Notes: generated from the sequence alone by a model not told the origin. DNA of 64,000 nt from Atrina japonica (GCA_030159075.1 BROG01000515.1:310001-374000), one strand, 5' to 3'. Counted from the stretch's first letter, positions 44,190 to 58,000 are shown. Made by a program: numbers and translations.

Positions 44190-44525
44190 TCGCCACACAA
44201 GTGTGACTGTGTCGGTTTCTGAGCTCACAAGTGTGACTGTGTCGGTGTCTGAGCTCACAAGTGTGGCTGTGTCGGTGTCTTAGCTCACAAGTGTGACTGT
44301 TGGTGTCTGAGCTCACAAGTGTGACTGTCGGTGTCTGAGCTCACAAGTGTGACTGTGTCGGTGTCTAAGCTCACAAGTGTGACTGTCGGTGTCTTAGCTC
44401 ACAAGTGTGACTGTATCGGTGTCTTAGCTCACAAGTGTGACTGTGTCTGTGTCTGAGCTCACAAGTGTGACTCTGTCTGTGTCTTAGCTCACAAGTGTGA
44501 CTGTCGGTGTCTGAGCTCACAAGTG
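44190..44525. repeat. About 31-bp minisatellite, 11 copies
   Basis: Unit 'cacaagtgtgactgtgtcgg' plus 'tgtctgagct', with shorter units where 'gtg' is lost. It sits just beyond the head of SINE-like copy A. Confidence 0.93.
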
Positions 44526-44915
44526 CAAAAGTAACACCTTTCTTACAATTGCCATCAAACAGTTCAATTATGACATGTGGAAAACTTTGACCTCCATGAT
44601 ATTATTACATAATAATAATTGATGTATAATGTTTGTATTTATTTACAGCTACATGCAAGTGTTGGGAGGGATCCACTGTGGTGTAGAGGGAACATCCTTC
44701 TGAATTCAGTCACAAAGTCAGTAAGAAAAGGTAAAAAAGCTGTTATACACCAAAATTCAGTATATATAAATAATGTTCTCTGTAAGGTCACAGATATCCA
44801 TTGCATCTTTATCTTGATTTTTTTGTAAATTTCGGCATCGAGAAACCAACTAAGTGAGAAATTGAAGCAAATTTCACCTAACTGAAAAATACTTGTTGTT
44901 GCAGTCATGTACAGC
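44526..44915. other. Intergenic, no supported gene
   Basis: A stretch 44648-44730 is flanked by 'tttacag' and 'gtaaaa', so it could be a noncoding exon, but nothing conserved supports this. Confidence 0.3.
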
Positions 44916-45062
44916 AGAAACTGTCTTGAGACCTTTTACTACTGAAATGTGGTACCTCAGGTGGTCTCTTACAAGAGGTTTTATCTAACCGCATGGTTTT
45001 CAGAGTGTGGTCTCAGTCTCTCAGAAGACAGGTGCTCTTTTACAATGACAGGTTCCAGTGTA
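44916..45062. mobile_element. MITE-like element, copy 3
   Basis: Ends 'cagaaactgtcttgagacc' and 'tgacaggttccagtgtact' are inverted; the interior has 'gtggtctctcagaagacagg'-like words shared with copies 1 and 2. Confidence 0.5.
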
Positions 45063-45390
45063 CTGCTGCTACATCAATAATGGACTAACCGGGCATTTCC
45101 CAAGCTATCATAGGCGGAAGAAATAAATTGCATTCCAAATGCAAACAAAAATGCATTTTTTCCTCAGCTTGCAGTAAAAATTTCCCAATTGAAGTCAAAT
45201 GACAATGAATTTGAATAGATTTTGTATTTTCAAACAACTCTATGTATTTTTAGATTCCCCAATTTCAGTAAGATGTTCCTAAAATTCCTAATTCAAAAGG
45301 CTCAGGCCCCATTCCCAAAAGAGAGTGGAAAAGTCATGGTAATGATAAATTTCCATGGATAGATCTTGATAGAAGACAAAAATACACAGA

Positions 45391-47070
45391 AATGTTGAAT
45401 GTTTTACTGATAATACCCCAGACAGAAGAAATGTTGAATGTTTTACTGATAATACCCCAGACAGAAGAAATGTTGAATGGTTTACTACTGAAATGTAATG
45501 GTTTACTGATAATACCCCAGACAGAAGAAATGTTGAACACTGAAGACAGAAGAAATGTTGAATGCTTTACTGATAATACCCCAGACAGAAGAAATGTTGA
45601 AATGATAATAGCCCAGACAGAAGAAATGTTGAATGTTTACTGATAATAGCCCAGACAGAAGAAATGTTGAATGTTTTACTGATAATACCCCAGACAGAAG
45701 AAATGTTGAATGCTTTACTGATAATAGCCCCAGACAGAAGAAATGTTGAATGTTTTACTGATAATACCCCAGACAGAAGAAATGTTGAATGGTTTACTGA
45801 TAATAGCCCAGACAGAAGAAATGTTGAATGGTTTACTGATAATACCCCAGACAGAAGAAATGTTGAATGCTTTACTGATAATAGCCCAGACAGAAGAAAT
45901 GTTGAATGTTTTACTGATAATACCCCAGACAGAAGAAATGTTGAATGGTTTACTGATAATACCCCAGACACATAATACCCCAGACAGAAGAAATGTTGAA
46001 TGGTTTACTGATAATACCCCAGACAGAAGAAATGTTGAATGCTTTACTGATAATAGCCCAGACAGAAGAAATGTTGAATGCTTTACTGATAATACCCCAG
46101 ACAGAAGAAATGTTGAATGCTTTACTGATAATAGCCCAGACAGAAGAATGTTGAATGCTTTACTGATAATACCCCAGACAGAAGAAATGTTGAATGCTTT
46201 ATGATTGAAATGTTGAATGCTTTACTGATAATAGCCCAGACAGAAGAAATGTTGAATGCAGACCCCAGACAGAAGAAAATGCTTTACTGATAATAGCCCA
46301 GACAGAAGAATGTTGAATGCTTTACTGATAATACCTTTATGTTGAATGATTTATACCCAGACAGAAGAAATGTTGAATGCTTTACTGATAATACCTCAGA
46401 CAGAAGAAATGTTGAATGCTTTACTGATATTAGCCCAGACAGAAGAAATGTTGAATGCTTTACTGATAATACCTCAGACAGAAGAAATGTTGAATGCTTT
46501 ACTGATAATACCTCAGACAGAAGAAATGTTGAATGCTTTACTGATAATACCCCAGACAGAAGAAATGTTGAATGCTTTACTGATAATAGCCCAGACAGAA
46601 GAAATGTTGAATGCTTTACTGATATTAGCCCAGACAGAAGAAATGTTGAATGCTTTACTGATAATACCTCAGACAGAAGAAATGTTGAATGCTTTACTGA
46701 TAATACCTCAGACAGAAGAAATGTTGAATGCTTATAATAGACAGAAGAAATTATGCCCTGACAGACCTCAGACAGAAAATGTTGAATGCTTTACTGATAA
46801 TACCTCAGACAGAAGAAATGTTGAATGCTTTACTGATAATAGCCCAGACAGAAGAAATGATGCTTTAATAATAGCCTCAGACAGAAGGAAGTTGAATGCT
46901 TTACTGTACCCCAGGCAGAAGAAATGTTGAATGCTTTACTGATTACCTCAGACAGAAGAAATGTTAATGCTTTAGATAATACCTCCATGTTGAATGCTTT
47001 ACTGATAATAGCCCAGACAGAAGGAATGTTGAATGCTTTACTGATAATACCCCAGGCAGAAGAAATGTGG
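45391..47070. repeat. 39-bp minisatellite, about 1.7 kb
   Basis: Unit 'agacagaagaaatgttgaat' then 'gctttactgataatacccc' with c/g and c/t variants; several truncated units after 46200. The 39-bp period gives repeated 13-residue frames (EEMLNVLLIIPQT) that are not genes. Confidence 0.97.
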
Positions 47071-47276
47071 ATTTACTTTGTTAAAAAACATATTTGAGTC
47101 CTTTGATCAAACAAAAATTTGCATTTTGAGTATTTCTGATACTTTAGATACATGTACTCATTTCACATGTTTCATGCCCTTATCCAACAGAAAGTGTGTT
47201 TATATCATTCACAACTGCTCACCTTGTCGCTAGCTATGTAGCCATTGACTATTATTTTTCAAAATTTGCTGAAAAT

Positions 47277-47470
47277 AATTTTGATCATTTTTGTTGCATG
47301 TTTTTTCAACATTGGCTAAAACATATTGTAATAATTTTGATCGTGTTTGGTGCATGTTTTTCAACATTGGCTAAATAATATTGTAATAATTTTGATCATG
47401 TTTGGTGCATGTTTTTCAACATTGGCTAAAAAATATTGTAATAATTTTGATCATGTTTTGTGCATGTTTT
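47277..47470. repeat. About 58-bp x 3.5 array
   Basis: Unit 'attttgatcatgtttggtgc' then 'atgtttttcaacattggcta' and 'aaaaatattgtaata'. Confidence 0.85.
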
Positions 47471-48365
47471 GTCTCTCATTATACTGTCATTCAAAAAAGA
47501 AAAAAATAGCACAGTCACAGACAACCATGTTTGACATACATAGAGCATGAGTAAGGGCATGCTTGATTGCTAATAACAGAATTGACCCCCAAATTTTCCC
47601 AATCAAGTAAACCTCCAGACTTGCAAAAACTTTGCTTCATGTATACATATACAGAAGCTGAAGCATTACCTTATTATTTTAACTATGGGTCTGAGTGATA
47701 AGGAAACATTATTTTACATCATTCACGTATAAATTTTTGCATCACATGCACATTTATAATGTTCCCATAAAAAATGAATAAATATATTGAGTACGTTACT
47801 TAAAATTTGAGTATGTCTTCAAACATTTTTTAAAAATATTTCTGAAGTGTTCTTTAAATGAGCAATTTTTTCTATCAATATTTACAACTGTATACCATCA
47901 ATATACAAACATGTCCTGTTACAGAATATATTTTGCATGTTTTATCTTAAAATTATAAAAAGTTAGTTGAGCTTGAGTACTGAGTAAATTCCATGACTTT
48001 GGGCCCTGGTTTTATAGCCTCACTTTACTATTTTTCACAAAATATAGTTAAAACAATAGATATTTACATTAAGTTTTTCTGAAAGAACAGAAAATACGTC
48101 CATTGACTCTCAATCATTGGGCAAGTTAAATTAATAAATGTGCAAGTTATTTCCAGGGCTTGTTATTTACCTTTGTAGCACATTACGTGTCTCTTTTAAA
48201 ATTCTGTATGTAAACATAATATTACTAATTCAATGTTATCAAATACAAGTCCTTTAAAACATTAAAAATAAAGTTAATTTGTAATACATGTATTTATATT
48301 TTCAAATATCACAATTTTACATTTTACTGCAAAATTAATTGCATATAGCCTAGGGCCTACATCCT
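47471..48365. other. Intergenic, nothing recognised
   Basis: AT-rich sequence without an evident repeat, exon or RNA gene. Confidence 0.5.
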
Positions 48366-48369
48366 TTAC

Positions 48370-50105
48370 TGGCCCTAGTTTGATCCCTGGTTGTGCCCGA
48401 TTTTCAGAGGTGAGTTTTGATCTCCTGTCTGCACAGCTCCATGCCAAGATAGTGGGTAAATGGTCTAGGATGTGTAGCTCTATACCAAGATAGTGGGTAA
48501 ATGGTCTAGGATGTGTAGCTCTATACCAAGATAGTGGGTAAATGGTCTAGGATGTGTAGCTCTATACCAAGATAGTGGGTAAATGGTCTAGGATGTGTAG
48601 CTCTATACCAAGATAGTGGGTAAATGGTCTAGGATGTGTAGCTCTATACCAAGATAGTGGGTAAATGGTCTAGGATGTGTAGCTCTATACCAAGATAGTG
48701 GGTAAATGGTCTAGGATGTGCAGCTCTATGCCAAGATAGTGGGTAAATGGTCTAGGATGTGTAGCTCTATGCCAAGATAGTGGGTAAATGCAGCTCTATG
48801 CCAAAGATAGTGGGTAAATGGTCTAGGATGTGTAGCTCTATACCCAAGATAGTGGGTAAATGGTCTATGTGTAGCCAATACCAAGATAGTGGGGTAAATG
48901 GTCTAGGATGTGTAGCTCTATGCCAAGATAGTGGGTAAATGGTCTAGGATGTGCAGCTCTATACCAAGATAGTGGGTAAATGGTCTAGGATGTGTAGCTC
49001 TATGCCAAGATAGTGGGTAAATGGTCTAGGATGTGCAGCTCTATGCCAAGATAGTGGGTAAATGGTCTAGGATGTGCAGCTGTATGCCAAGATAGTGGAG
49101 TAAATGGTCTAGGATGTGTAGTGTATAAAGATAGAGGGTAAATGGTCTAGGATGTGCAGCTCTATGCCAAGATAGTGGGTAAATGGTCTAGGATGTGCAG
49201 CTCTATGCCAAGATAGTGGGTAAATGGTCTAGGATGTGCAGCTGTATGCCAAGATAGTGGGTAAATGGTCTAGGATGTGTAGCTGTATGCCAAGATAGAG
49301 GGTAAATGGTCTAGGATGTGTAGCTGTATGCCAAGATAGAGGGTAAATGGTCTAGGATGTGCAGCTCTATGCCAAGATAGAGGGTAAATGGTCTAGGATG
49401 TGCAGCTCTATGCCAAAATAGTGGGTAAATGGTCTAGGATGTGCAGCTGTATGCCAAGATAGTGTGTAAATGGTCTAGGATGTACAGCTCTATGCCAAGA
49501 TAGTGGGTAAATGGTCAAGGATGTGTAGCTCTATGCCAAGATAGTGGGTAAATGGTCAAGGATGTACAGCTCTATGCCAAGATAGTGGGTAAATGGTCTA
49601 GGATGTGTAGCTCTATGCCAAGATAGTGGGTAAATGGTCTAGGATGTGTAGCTCTATGCCAAGATAGTGGGTAAGTGGTCTAGGATGTGTAGCTCTATGC
49701 CAAGATAGTGGGTAAATGGTCTAGGATGTGTAGCTCTATGCCAAGATAGTGGGTAAATGGTCTAGGATGTGTAGCTCTATGCCAAGATAGAGGGTAAATG
49801 GTCTAGGATGTGCAGCTCTATGCCAAGATAGTGGGTAAATGGTCTAGGATGTGCAGCTCTATGCCAAGATAGTGGGTAAATGGTCTAGGATGTGCAGCTC
49901 TATGCCAAGATAGTGGGTAAATGGTCTAGGATGTGCAGTTTGATTATCTTTGTCAGATTGTACAAGAGTAGTTGTACTTAAAAAGCCGTTGGAAATATGA
50001 ACCACTCAAGCAAGGACATGAACACACACTAAACATCTCTCTCCCTGTCTGACAGGGATGAGTGGCTGGCTTTAAGTGGTCACACCGCTTGTTAAATCAG
50101 CCAAA
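48370..50105 (+). mobile_element. SINE-like element, copy B, split by a 1.5 kb minisatellite
   Basis: The left part (48370-48480) has a B-box-like 'gtttgatccctgg' and 'ctcctgtctgcacagctcca'; the right part (49935-50105) has 'cactcaagcaaggacatgaa', 'catctctctccctgtctgac', 'ggctttaagtggtcacaccg' and 'ttaaatcagcc'. The same words in the same order form copy A. The tRNA-like 5' end is truncated here. Confidence 0.7.
48430..49935. repeat. 41-bp minisatellite inside SINE-like copy B
   Basis: About 36 units 'ctctatgccaagatagtggg' then 'taaatggtctaggatgtgta' and 'g'. Single-copy sequence related to this unit is present in copy A ('gctctatgactatatggaga' to 'taggatgtgcag'), which shows the source segment. 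Confidence 0.97.
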
Positions 50106-50224
50106 GCAAAGCAAACATCCATTACCCGTGTAAAATAAAAGAAAACAGTGACGTTGAGATATTACGTTTTCATTATGAAACAACATATTTCAGTTTATGT
50201 AGCCTTTTAAGCTGTAATGTTTGA

Positions 50225-50990
50225 AGATTAATTTTAGCCCGCCATCAATAAATGGTGGGCTATTCATATGGCCCTGCATCTGTGGTCTGTCTGTTGTCAG
50301 TCAGTCATCTGTCTGTCGTCCATCCATCTGTCCGTCCCAAACAATTCTTGTTACTGCTAGTTCTCATAAAGGACAGAAGGAATCTCCTTGAAATTTAATA
50401 TGAAGGTTCCCCTTGAGGTCTAGTTGTGCATATTACATTTTCAGAGAGATCAGAATCCAACATGGCTGACAGGCAGCCATCTTGGATTTTTACCAAAGGA
50501 AGTTTATTATTGTTATTTCTCAAAAAGGACTGATAGGATCTCCTTGATATTGAACATATAGGTTTCCCTTGAGGTTTAGTTGTGCATATTACATTTTCAG
50601 AGAGATTGGATTCCATCATGGCCGACAGGCAGCCATCTTGAATTTTAACCAAATGAAGTTTGTTACCAATACTTTTCAGAAAGTACTGAAGGGATCTCCT
50701 TGAAATTTGACATGAATGTTCCCCTTGAAGTGTAGTTGTGCATATTACATTTTCAGAGAGACTGGATTCCAACATGGCTGACAGGTGGCCATCTTAGATT
50801 TTGACAATGGAAGTATGTATTTCTCAGAATGTACTGAAGGAATCTTTTCGAAATGGATTATGGAGGTTCCCCCTGAGGTCCGGATGTGCATATTACATTT
50901 TCAAAGAGATCAAAATCCAAGATGGACACCTGTTGGCCATGTTGAATTCCATTCTTTCTTAAAATGTCGTATGTTCAATTCAAGTACAGT
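50225..50990. mobile_element. Dispersed repeat headed by a GCCCGCCAT hairpin, with a 155-bp tandem body
   Basis: Begins with the hairpin 'gcccgccatcaataaatggt' + 'gggc' (50238-50261), then 'gtctgtctgttgtcagtcag', then about four units of 155 bp with 'tgcatattacattttcagag', 'tccaacatggctgacaggc' and 'ctccttgaaatttaatatga'. This type of repeat is common in bivalve DNA. Confidence 0.65.
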
Positions 50991-51112
50991 TTCGCCATAA
51001 TCTTGTGAAAAAAGTATTTTACAGAAATATGGATTTAAGTTCCAAATCAATGTTGAGACACAAAATAAGAAAAAAGAAGAGAAAAGTACAGTCTGTCATA
51101 TATAGATCAGAC

Positions 51113-51232
51113 ATAGAACATTCCATGGTGGGTGCCAAGATCATAGAACATTCCATGGTGGGTGCCAAGATCATAGAACATTCCATGGTGGGTGCAAAGA
51201 TCATAGAACATTCCATTGTGGGTGCCAAGATC
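51113..51232. repeat. 30-bp x 4 array
   Basis: Unit 'catagaacattccatggtgg' plus 'gtgccaagat'. It ends about 580 bp before the first MIB-like exon. Confidence 0.92.
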
Positions 51233-51808
51233 CCTCTGGAATCTCTTGTCTCATTTCTGGAGTGAGTCACACAGATGTCTACAGAAGGTAGACAGACCTA
51301 CAGATTTCAACCGCTGCTGATCTGACTAGATCTATAATTCGTTTACGCAAAGATATGTGTTTTGGAAACTGTTCACTGCCTCTAATGGCACATAGCTGCA
51401 TTCTATAATTGATTTCAAGTATAATGGATCCTGATCAGTTTAAATGTCACACAAATTCATGTTTCAGTTGGCTAGCCCCATGTCATTTATAAACAGGCAA
51501 GACCAGAGTGTATTGTGCGCCACCTATGTACGTGTAACAGATATGGGAGGTAACTGACAATAATCCCTCATTGGCTAAAAAATATCTTGGTTAGCTAATA
51601 TTTTGGCTCATGGTTTTCTGAGTTCAGGGTGAGCAGTGCACAACCTTGCTTCCACTGGTAGTCTTTATCAATGAAGGGAAATACACTTATTTAACTTCCA
51701 AAACAAAAGAACTATATAAACAAATACACAACAACATTCCATAGTCTCTTAACCTAAATGTCATGAAATCAACATACATGTGTTATCCTACCTTACATTA
51801 ATTTGCAG

Positions 51809-52022
51809 ATGAGACCAGGAACAAGAGTTGTTAGGGGACCCGACTGGTGTTCCAAGAAGCAAGATAATGGGGAAGGCTTTTTAGGAACCATTATCTTTGT
51901 CCCCAAAAAAGGCTCCAGCGATAACAAGGTGACTGTTATATGGGACTCGGGAAGAGAGTTACGATACAGAGCGGGACAAGATGGGAAATATGACTTACGA
52001 GTCTATGACAATGGACCTACAG
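51809..52022 (+). CDS. MIB2: MIB-like exon: first MIB/HERC2 domain
   Basis: 214 bp after acceptor AATTTGCAG. It encodes MRPGTRVVRGPDWCSKKQDN, GEGFLGTI, VTVIWDSGRELRYRAGQDGK and YDLRVYDNGPT. VVRGPDW, GEG..GTI, V.WD.G....YR.G.DGKYDLR.YDN are the MIB/HERC2 consensus. Donor CTACAG|GTAAAG. Confidence 0.93.
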
Positions 52023-55000
52023 GTAAAGCGACTTGAGGGTTGATCAAGGTGTGTGCAGTAAAGTTTGTCATGGGGAAAATTATGTGTGGCAAGCCCCATG
52101 ACCTGATTGGACTGCACACACAAATGTTGCATATATTCTTATATCTACATGTACATACCTGCTAGATGACAGTTGATCAACCTAAAACTTTTTTAAAATG
52201 GATAATATGAGTAATGAATCGGGGGCCATGCTGGCTAAAGAATTTATGGCGCCAGAAAAATTGCCAACTGTCAAAATTTGTCACTTTGTACCCGATTTAG
52301 ATTTGAACATTTCATGTTAATTACTGTCATTACATGGCTATTAATTATGGGAGGTGAAAAGTTGATTTAGTGACATGAATTAACATTTTTATTCTGTGTA
52401 CTTTGTAATAATTCTGAAGATATAAATAACTTATGTAAGCCAAAAGGATTAATCAGTACAGCTGCCAAAAAATTTGCCAACAGCAATTTTTCGTGATCTG
52501 AAATAAAAGATTGGCTTGGCCCAGAGTGTCATGTCCTTTCTGTTTACGTCATACAGAACTTTTTTTTTTTCAGGTGTATTACATAAATCTGTGACATGTG
52601 ACTGTTGTTCTGAAGCACCAATCGTTGGACTCCGGTTTAAATGTACGACTTGTTCAGACTTTGACCTCTGTACTAAGTGCTACATGAACGATGAACATGA
52701 TGTTGATCACACGTTTGTACGAATTGACTCAGAGGAAACGGCAGCGTGAGTTTGATATCTAATACATATATATATATATATATATATAGATGATTTAGAT
52801 ATATGCATATTGGAAATATTCAGGCCTAAAATAAAATTAAGTTTGTTTGCTGTTTGCCCACTGACCCACAGATATCACTGTGACTCGGAAAATTTTATTG
52901 CCGTTTTCCAAAAGAAATTTTTTTTATTGAAGATTTTTCTTGAATGTTCGATTACCATCACAACTTTATATAGTATAAGTATTAAAATCATCCCAATCTC
53001 TTAGAATATACATTTATATACAATGTATTTTGACCGTGGCGCTATTATTTATTCAATGAAACATCGTATATTAACAGTATTTTATTCGAGTAGTGTAAAA
53101 TAATGGCCAGAACGTACGTAGCATGACACTAGGGGCCTATCAAGGAACTGCAAATTCACAATATGACCTCTTGTAACTCTTCAATATATTACCAATCCAT
53201 CTACAGTATTAGGGCATAAATGAGTTCGCCAAACTTTCTGTCCTGATTTTAAGTGATTTTTTTTAAGGGGTGGGGGTGGGGGGGTTTAAATCATGATTTT
53301 ACTGCTATACCCCAGAATGACACACATTTTCTCTACGAATACTATTTATAAAAATAGGAAACCAAAAATCCTGTATGATACATGTTTTACTAAGATGAAC
53401 AATTTATGAAACACCTGTGTAAATTTGTTTGATATGTTTGCTCCTTTTATGAAAGCTGAAGGAAATAATGTTATAGCAAACATAGAATCGTGTAGAAAGT
53501 TACGTAAGACTTACTACCGTTACTTATTTTTATTTCAAAAATATTTGTCAAAACGTAATAATTTTACAAAAAACGATATCAAATCTAGTAAAATGAAATC
53601 AGTTAAATTTATACACCTGTTTTCTTTAACATAACCCTGTGTGATTCTCTAATTTACATTAGAAATATATTAAAAACGTCCCAGGAAAATTATCATTTAA
53701 AACACAGACTCTGTCACTGCACCATGCACCTTACTATAAACACTGCCTCACTGTGTGACTGATTGCCGATAGTTGGTAGATCAAGTTGAGCCTCTGATTT
53801 GATACTGGCAAGTCTGTTTAACTTGCAACCAGTGAACAAAGACTATAAAATGACATTTTGTTTCAATAGATAATTGTTGTACAATATATCAAATCTTAAA
53901 TGTCTTTGTATATTTTATTTTATTTTTAATCCTTATCCTTCCACATTACATTGACTGACTCAGCCAGCCACTGCTGCATATGTATTACAATGTATACACA
54001 CCACTGCCAGATTAAAACTGAATTTTTATCAATTTGAACTGGTCACTTTAACTTGTAATTGTGTGTCAGTTTGTGTAAACTGACCCATATATCCATTTTA
54101 ATAAATAAGATTGCAATTAATGTTTTTGATGTGTTTTTTTTAGATAAGGTATTTCTTGTTAATTAACAGTTAAAGTTGTAATTTCTGCGATCATAGTTGC
54201 TTTCCATGACTTGGCATAAGTGAAACCGATGCGGCCAATGTCCGACATTTTGGCTTTAGATGCTCGCCAAAAATAATTAAATTTGAAACAGTGATTTGTC
54301 TCCTAAACAATAGATTCCCACAATGTTTTTTTTTAAACAATAAATAAAATCTGAAAGATTACCGTTGCCAGGTACATACCATTCAAGTCCTGGTGTGGCA
54401 GTGACCTGAGTGTTAACCGGTAGCGAGTCAATGTTGGTCTAGTCATCCTTGTCAATGCACAGAATAATTCTATCGGAATTTTCTGAGAACTTGTGTTGAA
54501 TTTACATCTAAGTCTCCTATTTCAAATCAGAGGAAATCGTATTCCTCCTCCGAGTTGTAACTAATGAAATGTAGCTCCAAATTCCATTATCACACAGTGA
54601 ACAAAGCGATGCAGATGCCATTTGTAAAACTTTCATTTTCTTGGCAGCAATATTCTAAAGGTCGTTTAAGTCATTCAGTTTTTATTTTTAGTGATAAAAG
54701 TGTGTCAACCAATCAGATTAAAGACTTATCTATTTTATATTCACCAATGGTCTTTTACATAGGATTTAAAGCATCCTTGGAAATCGTATATTGACGTACT
54801 TGGCACCGAGCGGGTTTACGAAAATCGTATATGTGTTTGGCAGTGGCAGAGGGTATTGTAAAATAAAATATTGACATGTTTGGCAGTGGCAGAGGGTGTT
54901 GTAAAATCATATATTGACATGTTTGGCAGTGGCGGAGGGTATTGTAAAATCGTATATTGATGTGTTTGGCAGTGGTGGAGGGCATTGTAAAATCGTATAT

Positions 55001-58000
55001 TGAAGTGTTTGGCAGTGGCGGAGGGTATTGTAAAATCGTATATTGATGTGTTTGGCAGTGGCGGAGGGCATTGTAAAATCGTATATTGAAGTGTTTGGCA
55101 GTGGCGGAGGGCATTGTAAAATCGTATATTGAAGTGTTTGGCAGTGGCGGAGGGTATTGTAAAATCGTATATTGATGTGTTTGGCAGTGGCGTAGGGCAT
55201 TGTAAAATCGTATATTGAAGTGTTTGGCAGTGGCGGAGGGTATTGTAAAATCGTATATTGAAGTGTTTGGCAGTGGCAGAGGGTGTTGTAAAATCATATA
55301 TTGACATGTTTGGCAGTGGCGGAGGGCATTGTAAAATCGTATATTGAAGTGTTTGGCAGTGGCGGAGGGTATTGTAAAATCGTATATTGAAGTGTTTGGC
55401 AGTGGCAGAGGGTGTTGTAAAATCATATATTGACATGTTTGGCAGTGGCAGAGGGTATTGTAAAATCATATATTGACATGTTTGGCAGTGGCAGAGGGTG
55501 TTGTAAAATCAAATATTGACATGTTTGGCAGTGGCGGAGGGTATTGTAAAATTGTATATTGATGTGTTTGGCAGTGGCAGAGGGTATTGTAAAATCGTAT
55601 ATTGATGTGTTTGGCAGTGGCGGAGGGTATTGTAAAATCGTATATTGAAGTGTTTGGCAGTGGCAGAGGGTGTTGTAAAATTATATATTGACATGTTTGG
55701 CAGTGGCAGAGGGTATTGTAAAATCATATATTGACATGTTTGGCAGTGGCAGAGGGTGTTGTAAAATCGTATATTGATGTGTTTGGCAGTGGCGGAGGGT
55801 ATTGTAAAATCATATATTGACGTGTTTGGCAGTGGTGGAGGGTATTGTAAAATCGTATATTGATGTATTTGGCAGTGGCAGAGGGTATTGTAAAATCGTA
55901 TATTGATGTGTTTGGCAGAGGTGGAGGGTATTGTAAAATCGTATATTGACGTGTTTGGCAGTGGCGGAGGGTATTGTAAAATCGTATATTGACGTGTTTG
56001 GCGGGATAAGGGTTAATTATGTTCTAGTGCATACATTTACAAATAATCACGAAATGATATACAAAATAGAACAAGTAGCATGAGACTATTGTGACGTTGG
56101 GCGTGGCACAAGCAACGCTACAGAATTATTCATCCGTGCTACCATGGTGCTATCTGAAATTTCTGGGGAGAACACTGACATACACAGATAGATTCCAGAA
56201 TATCTGCATACATTTTATTTATACTCTATCATGAACCTCTGTGAAAACTTGTTGAAATTTCACAAATAATCTCTCTCTTCTCCTGTCTGTCTCAAACATT
56301 TTTGAAATATTTAATGTGTCCTCATTTACAATTATTTTCATTATAATTTGTACAGAAAATGACGGACTGCACAATGACATCAGTACTTACATGGGAGAGA
56401 ACAATATATCGTTTCCCAACTCGATGCCAGAAAAATTTCAAATAAAATAAAAACATTTCCCTACCTACCTACCCGGGGTAAAAGGGTAGAGTTGGTAAAC
56501 AGCAAACAGAGAATATTTTATGTCTGGCCTCATGGAAGTGAGCTTGAATGAAAAAATACAAGTAAAATTAAAATTTGTTAAGTTTTATATTTCAACTACA
56601 TGTATGAAGTAATTCTTCTTTATTCTTATTTGATCTTAGTATATTGAATAAAAATTTGCAAGCCAATTGGGTCAATATTTTTAATGATATTTGTTTGAAA
56701 TCTAAAGGTTCAGAATGACTCAATTTTTAAAGAAATATAGTCAGATGATGAACATGTGTTAATTAAGAGACAGATTGATAGCACAATCACGTTTACACTC
56801 TTATCATTATAGTCCTATCACCTAATATCCATTGGACCTGTCTTATCATTATAGTCCTATCACCTAATATCCATGGGACCTGTTTTATCATTATAGTCCT
56901 ATCACCTAATATCCATGGGACCTGTTTTATCATTATAGTCCTATCACCTAATATCCATGGGACCTGTTTTATCATTATAGTCCTATCACCTAATATCCAT
57001 GGGACCTATCTTATCATTATAGTCCTATCACCTAATATCCATGGGACCTGTTTTATTATTATAGTCCTATCACCTAATATCCATGGGACCTGTTTTATCA
57101 TTATAGTCCTATCACCTAATATCCATCGTTCTTTGTTGTCCATTGTTTGTCTATCCGTTAACGTTTCCATTTAAATGACGTCTTCTTAAAATCCACTGGA
57201 CAGATGTCATCCAAATAAGGCAGGAAGCTTGCTCCAACAAAGGGACTTCAAGTGTACAAACAATAGAGGTCTACTACCCATAGGGGCTCCAAAAGGGGTC
57301 ACTTGGTACATCTTTAAATATCTTTTTCTCATGAACCAAAAAAAAGGTTTCTTTTAATTTTGGTATCAAACCATGCAATATTTTTAAGTCAGTATCTACA
57401 AATTTTTTGATAGAAATACCATAAATATTGGGTTTTTTAAAATAATATTTGCCATAAAAAAATGAAACATTAGTTGCAGCAGCAAGCACTCAGCGGGAAA
57501 TAGGTGGAAAACTGGTTTACAAATGTCTATTTTGACCCCCATCACGTTTCTGTAAAGGTTACTGTGTACCTATATGTGACAGAGGGGAGGGGATTGGGAT
57601 TGGGACCTGTTTTATTATTTAAAGGGTTTGTTCTGTAATTTCTCTGTTTATGAAAAAAGAGATTTATAATGTTATACAGGAATAGAAATTCTTGTAGTCC
57701 TATATATTTTATGAAAGTTACTTGAGAAACCCAGTTTGGCAACTGTTCACTTGCAATTGATTATTTCAACTTTACTGATTTGTATATGCATACTACATTG
57801 GACGTGACCTTATTTTCACAATATATAGAGGAATATAAGATTTGTAATGTATATAGCTCTTATTTCTTACTGTACATCAAGTACAAGTAGGAAAAGTAGA
57901 GAAACTCAAAATTCTCTGATTTGACTTGTTATAACTAAAATGGACATCGGATATTTGTTTTAGATTTGCGCTTCCAGCAAGATCCAAAAGCAAGAGGAAT

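Noticed and set aside
44648..44730. Possible noncoding exon with acceptor- and donor-like borders
   Set aside because: Borders are common by chance and there is no coding or conservation evidence.
45392..46930. Thirteen-residue repeat proteins (EEMLNVLLIIPQT)
   Set aside because: They follow the 39-bp DNA unit and break wherever a unit is truncated; nothing like a conserved protein.
54755..55469. Minus-strand frames of 217-223 residues with LPLPNTSIYDF
   Set aside because: Product of the 43-bp array, rotating through frames; no selection for one frame.
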